Assembly: GCF_016591715.1 (NCBI RefSeq)
Contig: NZ_AP024109.1
Location: forward strand, 2,976,001-3,040,000
Direction of reading: 5' to 3'
Length of the DNA stretch: 64,000 nt
From: Mesorhizobium sp. J8
GTDB taxonomy: Bacteria; Pseudomonadota; Alphaproteobacteria; Rhizobiales; Rhizobiaceae
Positions 9,001 through 18,086 of the stretch are shown here, one piece after another; position 1 is the first letter of the stretch; every line of letters starts with the position of its first letter. A program made the position numbers and the translations under genes. Below the pieces are notes generated by a model. The model saw nothing but the letters and a program-made list of their open reading frames with translations. It was not told where the DNA came from and did no database searches.

Positions 9001-11705
9001 TCTCGCGGATGCTGCAGGGCGAGCGCGATCTGGCGACGGTGTCGCGTCTGATCATGTCGGAGCTGGCGCCGCTGGTGAATGCGCAATACGGCGTATTTTA
9101 CGTAACCAACCGGGAAGAAGACGAATCCTATCTCGAGCTCGCGGCTTCATACGGCGCCGAGAGCAAGGCGGCGATGAAACAGCGGCTCGATTGGCGCGAG
9201 GGTTTGATCGGCCAAAGCGCCGCCGACAAGCGTGCGATCGTTCTCGACAATGTGCCGCCCGACTTCCTGCGCATCACGACCGGCCTCGGTAGCGCCGCGC
9301 CGGCCAATGTCATTATCCTGCCCGCGCTCTTCGAAGACGAGGTCAAGGCGGTGATCGAGCTTGCCTCCTTCAGCGAATTTCGCGACACGCATCAATCCTT
9401 CCTCAACCAGCTGATGGAATCGGTCGGCATCGTGCTCAACACGATCGCGGCGACGATGCGCACCGAAGGTCTGCTCAAACAGTCGCAGCTTCTGACCTCC
9501 GAACTGCAGGCGCGGCAGACGGAACTGACGAAGAAGCAGGAGGAATTGCACGCCACCAACGAAGAGCTGCAGGAAAAGGCGCAGCTGCTCGAAAACGAAA
9601 AGAAGCAGGTGGAGAACAAGAATCTCGAAATCGAAATGGCTCGGCGGGCACTCGAGGAGAAAGCCGAACAGCTCGCTTTGACCTCCAAGTACAAATCCGA
9701 ATTTCTGGCCAATATGAGCCACGAGCTGCGCACGCCGCTGAACTCGCTGCTCATCCTCTCGAATTTGCTGGCCAGCAACCAGCAGGGCAATCTCAACGAC
9801 AAGCAAGTCGAGTTTGCCCGAACCATCAACTCGGCGGGGACCGACCTGCTCAGCCTAATCAACGACATCCTCGACCTGTCGAAGATCGAATCCGGCACTG
9901 TTTCCGTCGAGATCAATGACATGCCGCTGGCGCATCTTCGCCAGCACATGGAACGCACGTTCCGTCAGTTGGCCGCCGACAAGGGACTGGGCTTCACCAT
10001 CGAACTCGATCCCGGACTTCCTGAGACCGTGCGCACCGACGAGAAGCGGCTGCAGCAAATCGTGCTCAACCTGTTGTCGAACGCGTTCAAATTCACGTCG
10101 ACCGGTGAGGTCAGCCTCACCTTCAGGCCCGAGAAGACCACGCGGCGCAATGGTGTCCAGGCGCCCCAGGCAGTGGCCATCGCAGTCACCGATACCGGCA
10201 TCGGCATTCCCGAGGACAAGCAGAAGCTGATTTTCGAGGCTTTCCAGCAGGCCGACGGCACCACCAGCCGAAAATATGGCGGCACCGGGCTCGGCCTGTC
10301 CATCAGCCGAGAGATCGCCCGGCTGCTGGGAGGCGAATTGAGGGTGGAAAGCACGCCAGGCAAGGGCTCGACGTTCACGCTCGTGATTCCCATCGAAGGT
10401 CCTAGAACGGTCCCGCAGCCGGCTATTGTCGAACAGGATGTGGTGGTGCCCGCGGCTGGTGCTTCCGTTCCGGAACTAATCGACGACCGCGATGCCTTAT
10501 CGCCGGAAGACAGGGTCGTGCTGATTGTCGAGGACGACCCTACCTTTGCGGGGCTGCTGCTGGGCATGGCTCGCTCCGCGGGCCTCAAGGGCGTCTTGTC
10601 CACCGCCGGCTCCGGGACCGTAGCGCTGGCGAGGAAGCTGGTTCCGGATGCAATCACTCTGGACCTCGGCCTTTCGGATATAGACGGCTGGGTGCTGTTC
10701 GACCTTCTGCGGCACGACCCGAAGACCGCGGGCATCCCGATACATGTCATCTCGGGTGCGGAAGACACGGCGGGCCTGTTGCGCAATGGCGCCGCCAGCG
10801 TCTCAACAAAGCCGGTATCGTCGGACGACCTCGTGAAGGTGTTCGAGGGCATTCATTCGAGCAAGTTGCGCCTCCAGCGCAATGTCCTGATCGTAGATGC
10901 CGACCCCGAGCGGCGGCTCGCCCTGGTCGAGGCGATTCGCGATGGCGTCACCTCCGTTACGCCGGTCGGTCGGGTCGCCGCCAACGGGCGAAGGATAGAC
11001 TTCGATACGTATGACGCGATCGTGCTGGGCTTCGGAAGGTCGGGCAAGGACAATGCCAAGATGATCGAGGATATGGCGGGCTCTCTGGAGAAGCTGTCAT
11101 CCAAGCTTGTGTTCTTCGCACCTTATCCGGAGGCGCTGGAGCAACTGATCGGGCTGAGACCGGAGCTGGCGGACGTTGCCCGCGCCGAGAATTTTGGCCA
11201 GCTGGCGCTGCTGATGTCGGCAACCCTGCCGCGGGATAGTCGTACGAACGGGGCTGCGGCCGCCCAACGGTCTGATCGGTCCGATCTGGCCGGCGCCAAA
11301 GTTCTTATCGTCGACGACGACATCCGCAACATCTATTCGCTGACCAGCGTGCTCGAAACATATGGCATCGAGGTTCTGCATGCCGAGCGTGGCCGCGACG
11401 GCATCGCGCTGCTCGAGCAAAATCCAGACATGGACGTCGCGCTCATCGACATCATGATGCCCGAGATGGACGGTTATGAGACGATGCGGCAGATACGCGG
11501 CATGCCGCCCATCGCGCATGTCCCCCTGATCTCGGTGACCGCCAAGGCGATGAAGGGCGACCGGCAAAAGTGCCTTGATGCGGGAGCCTCGGACTACATA
11601 GCAAAGCCTGTGGATCTTGATCTCCTGCTCGCGCTGCTTAGGGTCTGGATCGGTCGATCGAGACAGCACGCCCACCCGTCAGAGAAGCTCGTGGCGGTCA
11701 TGTGA
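6009..11705 (+). CDS. Poly-HAMP hybrid sensor histidine kinase
   Basis: A 1898-residue soluble-looking kinase; no signal peptide or membrane helix is visible. Order: HAMP-like N-terminus (1-156); nine 92-residue HAMP-type repeats (157-984); GAF-like domain (about 1010-1150, from [18 protein letters not shown]); coiled coil (about 1155-1220); HisKA with phosphoacceptor His1238 in SHELRTPLN; HATPase_c with N box [16 protein letters not shown] and GGTGLGLSI; receiver 1 with Asp1552; a degenerate receiver 2 (about 1626-1740) lacking the acceptor Asp; receiver 3 with Asp1814 and the usual Lys near KPVD. The architecture recalls fungal Nik1/Os-1 group III kinases, which sense osmotic stress; that role here is inference. 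GTG start with GTGAGGGGG upstream. Confidence 0.93.
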   Translation: MSTLKSKSQLDRRQILNALKAFRRGDFSVRIDNVYEGLDSDIADTFNQIVEINDQVTREFERLSRVVGKDGRIGERGHVRNATGSWETSVRSVNDLIEDMVQPTTEVARVIGAVAKGDLSQTMMVEIDGRPLRGEFLRIGKVVNTMVGQLGSFASEVTRVAREVGTEGKLGGQARVKGVAGTWKDLTDNVNAMATNLTGQVRNIAEVTTAVASGDLSKKITVDVKGEILELKNTINTMVDQLNSFASEVTRVAREVGTEGKLGGQARVEGVGGTWKDLTDNVNSMAENLTGQVRNIAEVTTAVALGDLSKKITVDVKGEILELKNTINTMVDQLNSFASEVTRVAREVGSEGKLGGQAQVRGVAGTWKDLTDNVNSMAENLTGQVRNIAEVTTAVASGDLSKKITVAVQGEILELKDTINTMVDQLNSFASEVTRVAREVGTEGKLGGQADVKGVGGTWKDLTDSVNLMAANLTGQVRNIAEVTTAVARGDLSKKITVDVKGEILELKDTVNTMVDQLNSFASEVTRVAREVGSEGKLGGQAHVEGVGGTWKDLTDNVNAMAGNLTVQLRDVSKVATAIATGDLTQKITVDALGEILQIKDVINTMVDQLNSFASEVTRVAREVGSDGKLGGQAQVRGVAGTWKDLTDNVNAMAANLTGQVRNIAEVTTAVALGDLSKKITVDVKGEILELKSTINTMVDQLNSFAGEVTRVAREVGTEGKLGGQAQVRGVAGTWKDLTDNVNSMAENLTGQVRNIAEVTTAVARGDLSKKITVDVKGEILELKSTINTMVDQLNSFAGEVTRVAREVGTEGKLGGQARVEGVAGTWKDLTDNVNLMATNLTNQVRGIADVVTAVAQGNLRRKLTVDAKGEIASLADTINGMIETLATFADQVTNVAREVGIEGKLGGQARVPGAAGLWRDLTDNVNQLAANLTTQVRAIAEVSTAVTKGDLTRSISVQASGEVAALKDNINEMIRNLKDQTLKNAEQDWLKTNLARFSRMLQGERDLATVSRLIMSELAPLVNAQYGVFYVTNREEDESYLELAASYGAESKAAMKQRLDWREGLIGQSAADKRAIVLDNVPPDFLRITTGLGSAAPANVIILPALFEDEVKAVIELASFSEFRDTHQSFLNQLMESVGIVLNTIAATMRTEGLLKQSQLLTSELQARQTELTKKQEELHATNEELQEKAQLLENEKKQVENKNLEIEMARRALEEKAEQLALTSKYKSEFLANMSHELRTPLNSLLILSNLLASNQQGNLNDKQVEFARTINSAGTDLLSLINDILDLSKIESGTVSVEINDMPLAHLRQHMERTFRQLAADKGLGFTIELDPGLPETVRTDEKRLQQIVLNLLSNAFKFTSTGEVSLTFRPEKTTRRNGVQAPQAVAIAVTDTGIGIPEDKQKLIFEAFQQADGTTSRKYGGTGLGLSISREIARLLGGELRVESTPGKGSTFTLVIPIEGPRTVPQPAIVEQDVVVPAAGASVPELIDDRDALSPEDRVVLIVEDDPTFAGLLLGMARSAGLKGVLSTAGSGTVALARKLVPDAITLDLGLSDIDGWVLFDLLRHDPKTAGIPIHVISGAEDTAGLLRNGAASVSTKPVSSDDLVKVFEGIHSSKLRLQRNVLIVDADPERRLALVEAIRDGVTSVTPVGRVAANGRRIDFDTYDAIVLGFGRSGKDNAKMIEDMAGSLEKLSSKLVFFAPYPEALEQLIGLRPELADVARAENFGQLALLMSATLPRDSRTNGAAAAQRSDRSDLAGAKVLIVDDDIRNIYSLTSVLETYGIEVLHAERGRDGIALLEQNPDMDVALIDIMMPEMDGYETMRQIRGMPPIAHVPLISVTAKAMKGDRQKCLDAGASDYIAKPVDLDLLLALLRVWIGRSRQHAHPSEKLVAVM
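6477..8960 (+). repeat. Nine tandem 276-bp (92-residue) HAMP-type repeats
   Basis: Nine in-frame units of exactly 276 bp, each opening with GTGAC and encoding VTxVAREVG...GKLGGQA...W(K/R)DLTD.VN...ANLT.QVR.IAEV.TAV..GDL..KI.V...GEI..LK..IN.M. Unit starts are 6477, 6753 and so on to 8685. Units 1-7 are nearly identical in protein but differ at many third codon positions, which points to purifying selection or older duplication rather than very recent copying. Units 8 and 9 are the most divergent. Each unit probably holds one canonical and one divergent HAMP module, giving a chain of about eighteen. Confidence 0.93.
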
Positions 11706-11715
11706 CGGGTCGGCA

Positions 11716-13770
11716 ATGCAAAAGATGCTGAAGACCAAAACCGAGCATCGTGCAGCCCTGTCAGAGGTGGTGCAAGGCGCGCGCATCCTCGCCGTTGATG
11801 ATGATGATCGCAATCTCCTGGCGATCAGCGAAGTCCTGGCTGGAGTGGGCGAGGTAGTCTGCGCGCAATCCGGCGAGGAGGCATTGCGGTTTCTTCTGAA
11901 GGAAGAGTTCGCCGTTATCCTTCTGGACGTGCTGATGCCGGGATTGGATGGATACGAGACCGCCTCATTGATCCGCCGAAGGGAGCAGTCGAGGCGCACT
12001 CCGATCATCTTCCTGACCGCGATCAACAAGGAAGAAGCGCATATGCTGCGCGGCTACGATGCCGGCGCGGTCGATTTCGTCTTCAAGCCCTTCGATTCAG
12101 CCATGCTGCGTTCGAAGGTGGCCGTGTTCGTCGAACTGCACGAGAAGACCCTTGAAATCCGGCGCAAGGCGATCGTGGAGCAGACGCTGCTGGAGCAGGC
12201 CCTGGAGTCTCACAAATCGAGACTCGAAGCGGAGCGAGCCTTGCGTGTCGCCGAGCAGCGCCAGGAAGCGATCCTGCAGTCAGTTCCGATTTGCTTCCAT
12301 GCCCGATCGCCGGAGCCGCCGTTCGACGCTCGCTTCGTCACCAGCGGTATCGAGCGGTTGACGGGATTTTCGGCCGAGCGGCTGACGTCTGAACCTGGTT
12401 TTGGCCTCAGCCGCGTGCATCCTGACGACTTGCCGGATGTCGAGGCCACTCTCCTCGGCGCCAAGGCGGCTGGCTCGTACAGTTGCGAATTCCGTTGGCA
12501 ATGCGCCGATGGCAAATATCGGACCTTTCTGGATCAGGGGATCTTTTCGCATGATCCCCTGAAAGGTTCCGACGAAATCGTCGGCACGTTGCTTGACATA
12601 ACCGAGCGGCGCGAGCTTGAGGACAGGCTGCTCAAGGCGCAGCGCCTTGACGCCATCGGCAAGCTTACAGGCGGACTTGCCCATGATTTCAACAACCTGC
12701 TTGCGGCAATCCTCAGCGGGCTCGGGCTGCTCGAGCGCAGCACCGCGCTCGACGAGCAGGGAAAAAAAGTGCTCGACCTTACAAGGCGCTCGGCCAAACA
12801 AGGCGCCGACCTGGTCAATCGCATGCTCGCCTTCTCGCGGCGGCAGCACCTGAAGCCTGCACCTCTGCAACTTGCCGGCCTAGGCGAGAGCCTGACCGGG
12901 CTTGTCGCGCCGGTGCTCGGCGGCCTGGTTCGTTTCGAGTGGCAAATAGATGACTCGGTCTGGCCGGTGCTCGTGGACGCAAGCCAACTCGAACTCGCCC
13001 TCATGAACCTGGTTTTCAACGCGCGCGACGCAATGCCCACGGGTGGTTCGATCACGATACGCGCCGAAAATCATACGACCGACGGCCGCTCCGACGAACT
13101 TGGCCAGGGCGACTATGTCGTCGTCTCGGTCGTCGACACCGGTTCCGGCATTCCGGCCGATATCGTGGCGAAAGTCATAGAGCCCTTCTTCACGACGAAA
13201 CCCGTCGGCAAGGGCACCGGCCTTGGCTTGAGCACCGTTTACGGCTTTGCGAAGCAGTCGGGGGGCACGCTTCGGATCGAGAGCATTGTCGGGCGAGGCA
13301 CGGCGATGCATCTGTGGCTGCCACGATCATTGAAGCAACCGGCTCGATCGGTCGAGCAGGGGTCGGTGAACCAACCTCGCATTGAGGGCAACAGCGCCCG
13401 GCCGTCCGTACTGTTGGTCGACGACAGCGATGCGCTGCGCGAGTTGACGGCTGCGTCATTGAGGCAAAGCGGCTTCGATGTGACATGCGCCGCAGGCGGG
13501 GCCGAGGCACTGGCCAGGATCGAGAAGGCGCCGCAGGATTTCGACGTCATCGTTACCGATTTCGCCATGCCGCTCGTGTCGGGCTTGGACGTGATACGAT
13601 TTGCGCGCAACCTGAAGGCGGATTGGCCTGCGGTCATCATCACCGGTTATGCCGACACCAAGGAAATCGGCGATCTGCCGGCGGATGTTGCTTTGCTCGC
13701 GAAACCCTACAAAGACCAGGAGCTTGTCGAGTCCATACTGATGGCGAGACGGAGGCAAAACCGCCCCTGA
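11716..13770 (+). CDS. Hybrid histidine kinase: receiver-PAS-kinase-receiver
   Basis: A 684-residue soluble kinase beginning 10 bp after the poly-HAMP kinase, so almost certainly in the same operon. Order: N-terminal receiver with acceptor Asp71 in LLDVLMPGLDG; coiled linker; PAS fold (about 195-300, with GFSAERL and VHPDDLPDVE); HisKA with His323 in GLAHDFNNLLA; HATPase_c with DTGSGIP and GTGLGLSTVYG; C-terminal receiver with Asp615 in VTDFAMPL. Having receivers at both ends suggests a phosphorelay node, and the upstream kinase is a natural partner. The start is ATG at 11716; the frame is open further upstream only inside the preceding gene. Confidence 0.9.
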   Translation: MQKMLKTKTEHRAALSEVVQGARILAVDDDDRNLLAISEVLAGVGEVVCAQSGEEALRFLLKEEFAVILLDVLMPGLDGYETASLIRRREQSRRTPIIFLTAINKEEAHMLRGYDAGAVDFVFKPFDSAMLRSKVAVFVELHEKTLEIRRKAIVEQTLLEQALESHKSRLEAERALRVAEQRQEAILQSVPICFHARSPEPPFDARFVTSGIERLTGFSAERLTSEPGFGLSRVHPDDLPDVEATLLGAKAAGSYSCEFRWQCADGKYRTFLDQGIFSHDPLKGSDEIVGTLLDITERRELEDRLLKAQRLDAIGKLTGGLAHDFNNLLAAILSGLGLLERSTALDEQGKKVLDLTRRSAKQGADLVNRMLAFSRRQHLKPAPLQLAGLGESLTGLVAPVLGGLVRFEWQIDDSVWPVLVDASQLELALMNLVFNARDAMPTGGSITIRAENHTTDGRSDELGQGDYVVVSVVDTGSGIPADIVAKVIEPFFTTKPVGKGTGLGLSTVYGFAKQSGGTLRIESIVGRGTAMHLWLPRSLKQPARSVEQGSVNQPRIEGNSARPSVLLVDDSDALRELTAASLRQSGFDVTCAAGGAEALARIEKAPQDFDVIVTDFAMPLVSGLDVIRFARNLKADWPAVIITGYADTKEIGDLPADVALLAKPYKDQELVESILMARRRQNRP

Positions 13771-13792
13771 GCGGAGCCGGACGATCGTCAAT

Positions 13793-14029
13793 TCACCCGC
13801 GCCTCGCCACCAACCGCAGCCATGGCGCAAGATGGAACGCCGCCATCAACAGATACATCGGTGCCATGCCGCCGAGCAGCGAGGCGCCCGACATGCACAT
13901 CATGTCGTGGCCGCCATAGGCGGCGGTCAGCAGGGCCATTGCCGCGAAGGTCGGCGCCGCGGCGAGGCAGAGCCAGTCGGCGAGGCCGAAGCCGCTCAGG
14001 CTGGTCGGGCGAGGGGAGTCGATGCTCAT
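13793..14029 (-). CDS. Small two-helix membrane protein
   Basis: A 78-residue protein with two hydrophobic segments (about 17-36 and 47-65) separated by a Met/Cys/His-rich stretch, GGHDMMCMSG. The start at 14029 is set by AAGGTGG five bases before the ATG; an upstream ATG at 14056 has no comparable site. It follows the DUF899 gene in the same orientation, and such pairing suggests a shared job. The metal-loving residues between the helices hint at a redox or metal role, but that is speculation. Confidence 0.7.
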   Translation of the reverse strand: MSIDSPRPTSLSGFGLADWLCLAAAPTFAAMALLTAAYGGHDMMCMSGASLLGGMAPMYLLMAAFHLAPWLRLVARRG

Positions 14030-14067
14030 GATATCCACCTTCTGAGTAAAGGACATGGCGAAATCGG

Positions 14068-14092
14068 CTCCGGCGGCTCGCGGCCGCCGGAG
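14068..14092 (-). other. Intercistronic hairpin, 10-bp GC stem
   Basis: CTCCGGCGGC, a 5-nt loop, then GCCGCCGGAG, perfectly paired, lie between the stop of the DUF899 gene (14104) and the start of the small membrane protein gene (14029). No U-tract follows, so it is not a classical intrinsic terminator. It may stabilise the upstream mRNA end or adjust expression of the second gene. Confidence 0.6.
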
Positions 14093-14103
14093 TCGCATCA
14101 GGC

Positions 14104-14853
14104 TCAGGCGTTCTTGTTGCGGAACGCCGCTTCGCCGGCATCCGACACCTCGACCCACCTCTGGTCGGGGGCGGCGCCTTCCTCGTAGTTGTCGTGCCAG
14201 TTCCACCACTTGTAGGTCTGGGTCTGCGGATAGCCCTCGGGCGAATCCTCCCACACCTCCTGGCGGCCGAGCGGGGTGATGTCGAGATAGCTCCAGACGG
14301 TGCCGAAGGCTTCGTCGCCGCGGTTGTTGACGAAATAGGTGCGGAAGATGCGCTTGCCGTCATGGATGAAGACGTTGTGGCCGTGCCACTCGTCGACGCC
14401 GAAATCCTTATCCCAGCTGTCGGTGATGGTGTACCAGGGCATCTTCCAGTCCATGCGTTGCTTCAGCCGCTGGATGTCGGCCTGCGGCGCGCGTGAGACA
14501 TAGGCAAGCGTGGTGTCGCGGGCGTTGAGATGGGCGAGGTTGCCGACCATGTCGGCGCCGAGCGAGCAGCCGCGGCAGGCATGTTCGGGCCAGCCATAGA
14601 CGCCCGGCTCGAAGAAGGCGCGGTAGATGACGAGCTGGCGGCGGCCTTCGAAGAGGTCGAGCAGGCTCGCCTTGCCGTTCGGACCTTCGAAGACATAGTC
14701 CTTCTTCACTTCCATCCACGGCATCCGGCGGCGCTCGGCGGCCAGGGCGTCGCGGGCGCGGGTCAAGCTCTTCTCCTTGACGAGCATCTCTTCATAGGCG
14801 CCTTCCCACGCTTCCTGCGAAACGACCGGCGGTGTCTTCATATGTTGGGTCAT
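14104..14853 (-). CDS. DUF899 thioredoxin-like protein
   Basis: A 249-residue member of the DUF899 family (PF05988), recognised from KEKSLTRARDALAAERRRMPW near the N-terminus, LFEGRRQLVIYRAFF, and the Cys pair in HACRGCS near residue 95. The family has a thioredoxin-like fold and its biochemical role is unproven. The FVNNRGDEAFGTVWSYLDITPLGRQE region near the C-terminus is also typical. It leads a two-gene unit with a small membrane protein and is divergent from an HTH protein 121 bp away, which might regulate it. Confidence 0.9.
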   Translation of the reverse strand: MTQHMKTPPVVSQEAWEGAYEEMLVKEKSLTRARDALAAERRRMPWMEVKKDYVFEGPNGKASLLDLFEGRRQLVIYRAFFEPGVYGWPEHACRGCSLGADMVGNLAHLNARDTTLAYVSRAPQADIQRLKQRMDWKMPWYTITDSWDKDFGVDEWHGHNVFIHDGKRIFRTYFVNNRGDEAFGTVWSYLDITPLGRQEVWEDSPEGYPQTQTYKWWNWHDNYEEGAAPDQRWVEVSDAGEAAFRNKNA

Positions 14854-14974
14854 TGCTCTTGTCCCGTTCTTGGGTTTGGTTGGGGGTGACGAGGACAGAC
14901 ATAGGACCGCATGGTTCGATGGTGAGAGTTACAAGTGTGACGCGATTTGATCCGGCGCACCCTGGGGCGACGGC

Positions 14975-16195
14975 ATGGATGCACTGATCAACGCCGCCGG
15001 CCGCGCGCTTGCTGCGGGCGATCCGCTCGGTGCCTTGAAGCGCGTCGCGCTGCGCGACGATGCGGCGGCGCTGGCGCTGCGCGGCATCGCGATGGCGCAG
15101 CTCGGCGATTTTGCCAAGGCCAAGGCGCTGCTGAAGGACGCGGCGAGGGCCTTCAGTTCGAGGGAGACCGTCGCCCGCGCGCGCTGCGTCGTCGCCGAGG
15201 CCGAGATCGCGCTGGTCTCGCGCGATCTCGGCTGGCCGGAGAAGGCGCTGCGGTCCGCCCGTGCAACGCTTGCGGCGCATGGCGACCGGCTGAACGCCGC
15301 CTATGCCGGCAGCCTCGAGGCGCGCCGCCTCATCCTGATCGGCCGGCTCGACGAGGCCGAGCGCCTGCTGGCGGACTTCGATCCGGCGCCGCTGCCGCCG
15401 GTCGCGCGCGTCGCCCATGAGCTGGCGGCTGCCGGCATCGCCGTGCGACGCCTCAGGACGAAGGCGGCGCGCTCGGCGTTCGGCCGCGCATCGCTCGCCG
15501 CTTACGAAGCCAACATCCCGGCATTGAAGGCCGAAGTCGAAGCGGCATCCCTGGTTCTGAACACGCCGGTCGGCCGGCTGCTCGCGCGCGGGACGGAGAA
15601 AGAGCTGCTGCTCGACGAGGTCGAGGCGCTGCTGACCTCGGGCGCGCTCGTCGTCGATGCCTGCCGCAACGTCGTGCGCGAAGCCGATGTGGTCGTTTCG
15701 CTGGCGACAAGGCCTGTATTGTTCGCGCTGGCACGCGCGCTTGCCGAGGCCTGGCCGGCGGACGCCTCGCGCGAAGTGCTGCTGAGGCGCGCCTTCCGGG
15801 CAAGGCACGCCGATGAATCGCATCGTGCGCGATTGAGGGTCGAGATGGGGCGGCTGCGTGCCGAGCTCGCCGGGGTGTCTGAGATCAACGCCACGGCCGC
15901 CGGCTTTGCGTTGACGCCGTTGAAAGCCTCCGAGGTCGTCGTGCTGGCGCCGCCGGTCGAAGACGAACATGGCGCGGTGCTCGCCTTCCTGACCGATGGC
16001 GAGGCCTGGTCGAGCTCGGCGCTGGCGATCGCGCTTGGCGCCAGCGCGCGCACCGTGCAGCGGGCGCTGGAAGAGCTGTCGGCACAGAACAAGGTGCAGG
16101 CGGTCGGCCGCGGCCGGGCGCGCCGCTGGATGATGCCGCCGGTGACCGGATTCCCGACTGTGTTGTTACTCCCGGGTCCGCTGCCGACCGACTAG
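14975..16195 (+). CDS. Helical-repeat protein with C-terminal HTH, putative regulator
   Basis: A 406-residue protein, Ala/Arg/Leu rich. The first 150 residues are helical pairs resembling TPR units (for example GIAMAQLGDFAKAKALLKDAARAF). The C-terminal 80 residues contain a winged-HTH-like segment, SSSALAIALGASARTVQRALEELSAQNKVQAVGRGRARRW, so DNA binding is likely. It is divergent from the DUF899 gene, the obvious candidate target. I do not recognise a named family. Confidence 0.72.
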   Translation: MDALINAAGRALAAGDPLGALKRVALRDDAAALALRGIAMAQLGDFAKAKALLKDAARAFSSRETVARARCVVAEAEIALVSRDLGWPEKALRSARATLAAHGDRLNAAYAGSLEARRLILIGRLDEAERLLADFDPAPLPPVARVAHELAAAGIAVRRLRTKAARSAFGRASLAAYEANIPALKAEVEAASLVLNTPVGRLLARGTEKELLLDEVEALLTSGALVVDACRNVVREADVVVSLATRPVLFALARALAEAWPADASREVLLRRAFRARHADESHRARLRVEMGRLRAELAGVSEINATAAGFALTPLKASEVVVLAPPVEDEHGAVLAFLTDGEAWSSSALAIALGASARTVQRALEELSAQNKVQAVGRGRARRWMMPPVTGFPTVLLLPGPLPTD

Positions 16196-16225
16196 TCTGC
16201 GGTGATTGTTCGAATGGAGATCGAA

Positions 16226-16864
16226 ATGAAACGAGCCGCTGCCGAGATCCTGCGTGAATATGGGCCGTTCCCCGGCGTCGAGCGCATCAACGGCGTCACC
16301 TATGATGGCGAAAATGTCTGGTTCGCCAGTGGCGACAAGTTGAACGCGCTCGATCCCGACAGCGGCAAGATCGTGCGTACGATCGATGTCGCCTCGCATG
16401 CCGGAACCGCCTTCGATGGCGAGTATCTCTACCAGATCGCCGAGGATCGCATCCACAAGGTCGACCCGAAGATCGGCAAGGTCGTCGCCACCATTCCTGC
16501 CCCCGGCAACGGGGGGGATTCAGGCATGGCCTGGGCCGAGGGTTCGCTCTGGGTCGGCGAATACCGGGCGCATAAGATCCATCAGATCGATCCCGAAACG
16601 GGCACGGTGATCCGCACGATCGAATCGAAGCGCGTCGTCACCGGCGTCACCTGGGTCGATGGCGAGCTCTGGCACGCCACTTGGGAAGACGAGGCGGGCG
16701 ATCTGGTGCGCGTCGATCCCGACACTGGCGACGTGCTGCAGGAACTGGCGATGCCCTCCGGCGTGTCGGGGCTGGAATCCGACGGCGGCGGCTGCTTCTT
16801 CTGTGGTGGCGGGAGCAGCGGCAAGATCAAGGCCGCGCGGCGTCCGGGACACGGCGATAAATAA
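16226..16864 (+). CDS. Beta-propeller (Vgb/NHL-like) protein
   Basis: A 212-residue protein with about four repeats of roughly 42 residues, each of the form G-hydrophobic-W/Y...I..IDP.TG.V..TI (LNALDPDSGKIVRTI, IHKVDPKIGKVVATI, IHQIDPETGTVIRTI, LVRVDPDTGDVLQEL). This is the pattern of Vgb-lyase or glutamine-cyclotransferase-like propellers. No signal peptide is visible. ATG at 16226 has GGAGA five bases upstream; ATG at 16214 and GTG at 16202 are in frame. It begins 30 bp after the HTH gene and may share its transcript. Function unknown. Confidence 0.72.
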   Translation: MKRAAAEILREYGPFPGVERINGVTYDGENVWFASGDKLNALDPDSGKIVRTIDVASHAGTAFDGEYLYQIAEDRIHKVDPKIGKVVATIPAPGNGGDSGMAWAEGSLWVGEYRAHKIHQIDPETGTVIRTIESKRVVTGVTWVDGELWHATWEDEAGDLVRVDPDTGDVLQELAMPSGVSGLESDGGGCFFCGGGSSGKIKAARRPGHGDK

Positions 16865-16890
16865 CGGGCTGGCGGAAAACGGCGGCCTGG

Positions 16891-17979
16891 TCAGGCCGCT
16901 TCGCGGGCTGCCCGCGGTATGGGCTTGCTGGACGCCTTCGCGGCGTTCGGCCGGTCGACATGCGCCCAGGCAGGCCGCTCGAACAGGAAGGTGCCGAAGC
17001 CGATGCGCTTGACGATGAAATAGAGCACCACCGGGCTGATGACCGAGACGAGTAGCACCGCCAGGCTCAGCATTCCGGTGTCGGTCAGAAGGCCGCTTGC
17101 CAACATGACGCCCCGGAAGATCGACATCGGGATGGTGAAGGCGACATAGACGACCAGCGAATGCTCGCCGAGCCAGCGCAGCCACTCCATCGAGGCGAAT
17201 TTCGACAGGAAGCCGCCGGCCACGCACAGTGCCACCGCGCCGGCCACGGCAAGCGCCAGATGCAGCGGCGGCCATGCCGCCAGGCCCATCTGCATGCCGA
17301 CCGGCTGCATGGCATAGCCCGGCGAATAGACCAGCAGGCCGTTGACAAGCGCCCAGGCGAGCAGGCCGGCAACGGCGATTGCCGGACGAGCCTGAGTCCA
17401 TTCGACCAGCCGGAAGATCAGCGGCGCCAGCACGAAGCCGAGATAGAAGAACACGAAATAGGCCGCGAACTGCTCGAGCGCGTAGCTGTCCGGCTTCGGC
17501 GCCCACATCTGCAGCGCGGCGGCAGCCAGGATGACGATCCAGTGCGGCACGCGAAGCTCGCGCAGGACGCGGATGACGATCCCGAAAACCGCCAGCATGT
17601 AGATGAACCACAAGACGCCGTAGGGCTGGACGACGGCCATGGCGAGATCGTGCAGCATGCCGGCCGGATCGCGGCTGAAGATGCCGATCTTCAGCCCGAT
17701 CGAGATGAGCGCCCAAAGCACGTAGAAATAGAGATAGTGGACGACGCGGCGGTCGACATAGCGGCGCCACGGCCGGTCGATCACCTGCGACAGGAACAGG
17801 CCCGAGATCAGGAAGAACTCCGGCATGCGGAAGGGCGTGGCAAAGCCGATCACGTAATGCAGGAAGCCGACGCCGCCGGTATATTCGCCGGTGTTGTAGG
17901 CCGAATACATCATCACCACCAGGATGATGGAAAGGCCTTTCGCCGTATCCACCCACGGCATGCGGTTCGGGTTGGTCAT
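16891..17979 (-). CDS. Acyltransferase 3 family membrane protein
   Basis: About 362 residues with ten or so membrane segments. The N-terminal MPWVDTAKGLSIILVVMMY and FRMPEFFLISGLFL are the hallmark of acyltransferase family 3 (PF01757), membrane enzymes that O-acylate sugars, exopolysaccharides or glucans. The acceptor is unknown. I prefer the ATG at 17979, since the family starts just before the WxDxxKG motif; the frame extends upstream to 18027. It has no evident polysaccharide genes beside it. Confidence 0.85.
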   Translation of the reverse strand: MTNPNRMPWVDTAKGLSIILVVMMYSAYNTGEYTGGVGFLHYVIGFATPFRMPEFFLISGLFLSQVIDRPWRRYVDRRVVHYLYFYVLWALISIGLKIGIFSRDPAGMLHDLAMAVVQPYGVLWFIYMLAVFGIVIRVLRELRVPHWIVILAAAALQMWAPKPDSYALEQFAAYFVFFYLGFVLAPLIFRLVEWTQARPAIAVAGLLAWALVNGLLVYSPGYAMQPVGMQMGLAAWPPLHLALAVAGAVALCVAGGFLSKFASMEWLRWLGEHSLVVYVAFTIPMSIFRGVMLASGLLTDTGMLSLAVLLVSVISPVVLYFIVKRIGFGTFLFERPAWAHVDRPNAAKASSKPIPRAAREAA

Positions 17980-18086
17980 GAACGATCTCAAGGAATTGTA
18001 GCTGTGCAAATTGTAGCGGACGGGCACGTCCCGCGCAGCATCAAGCTTCCATTAACGTAAACGCGGCCCTCGTTTCGGCGGCGGTC

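Noticed and set aside
12534..12562. Inverted repeat TCAGGGGATC/GATCCCCTGA
   Set aside because: It lies inside the PAS-to-kinase coding region of the second kinase and is most simply explained by codon content.
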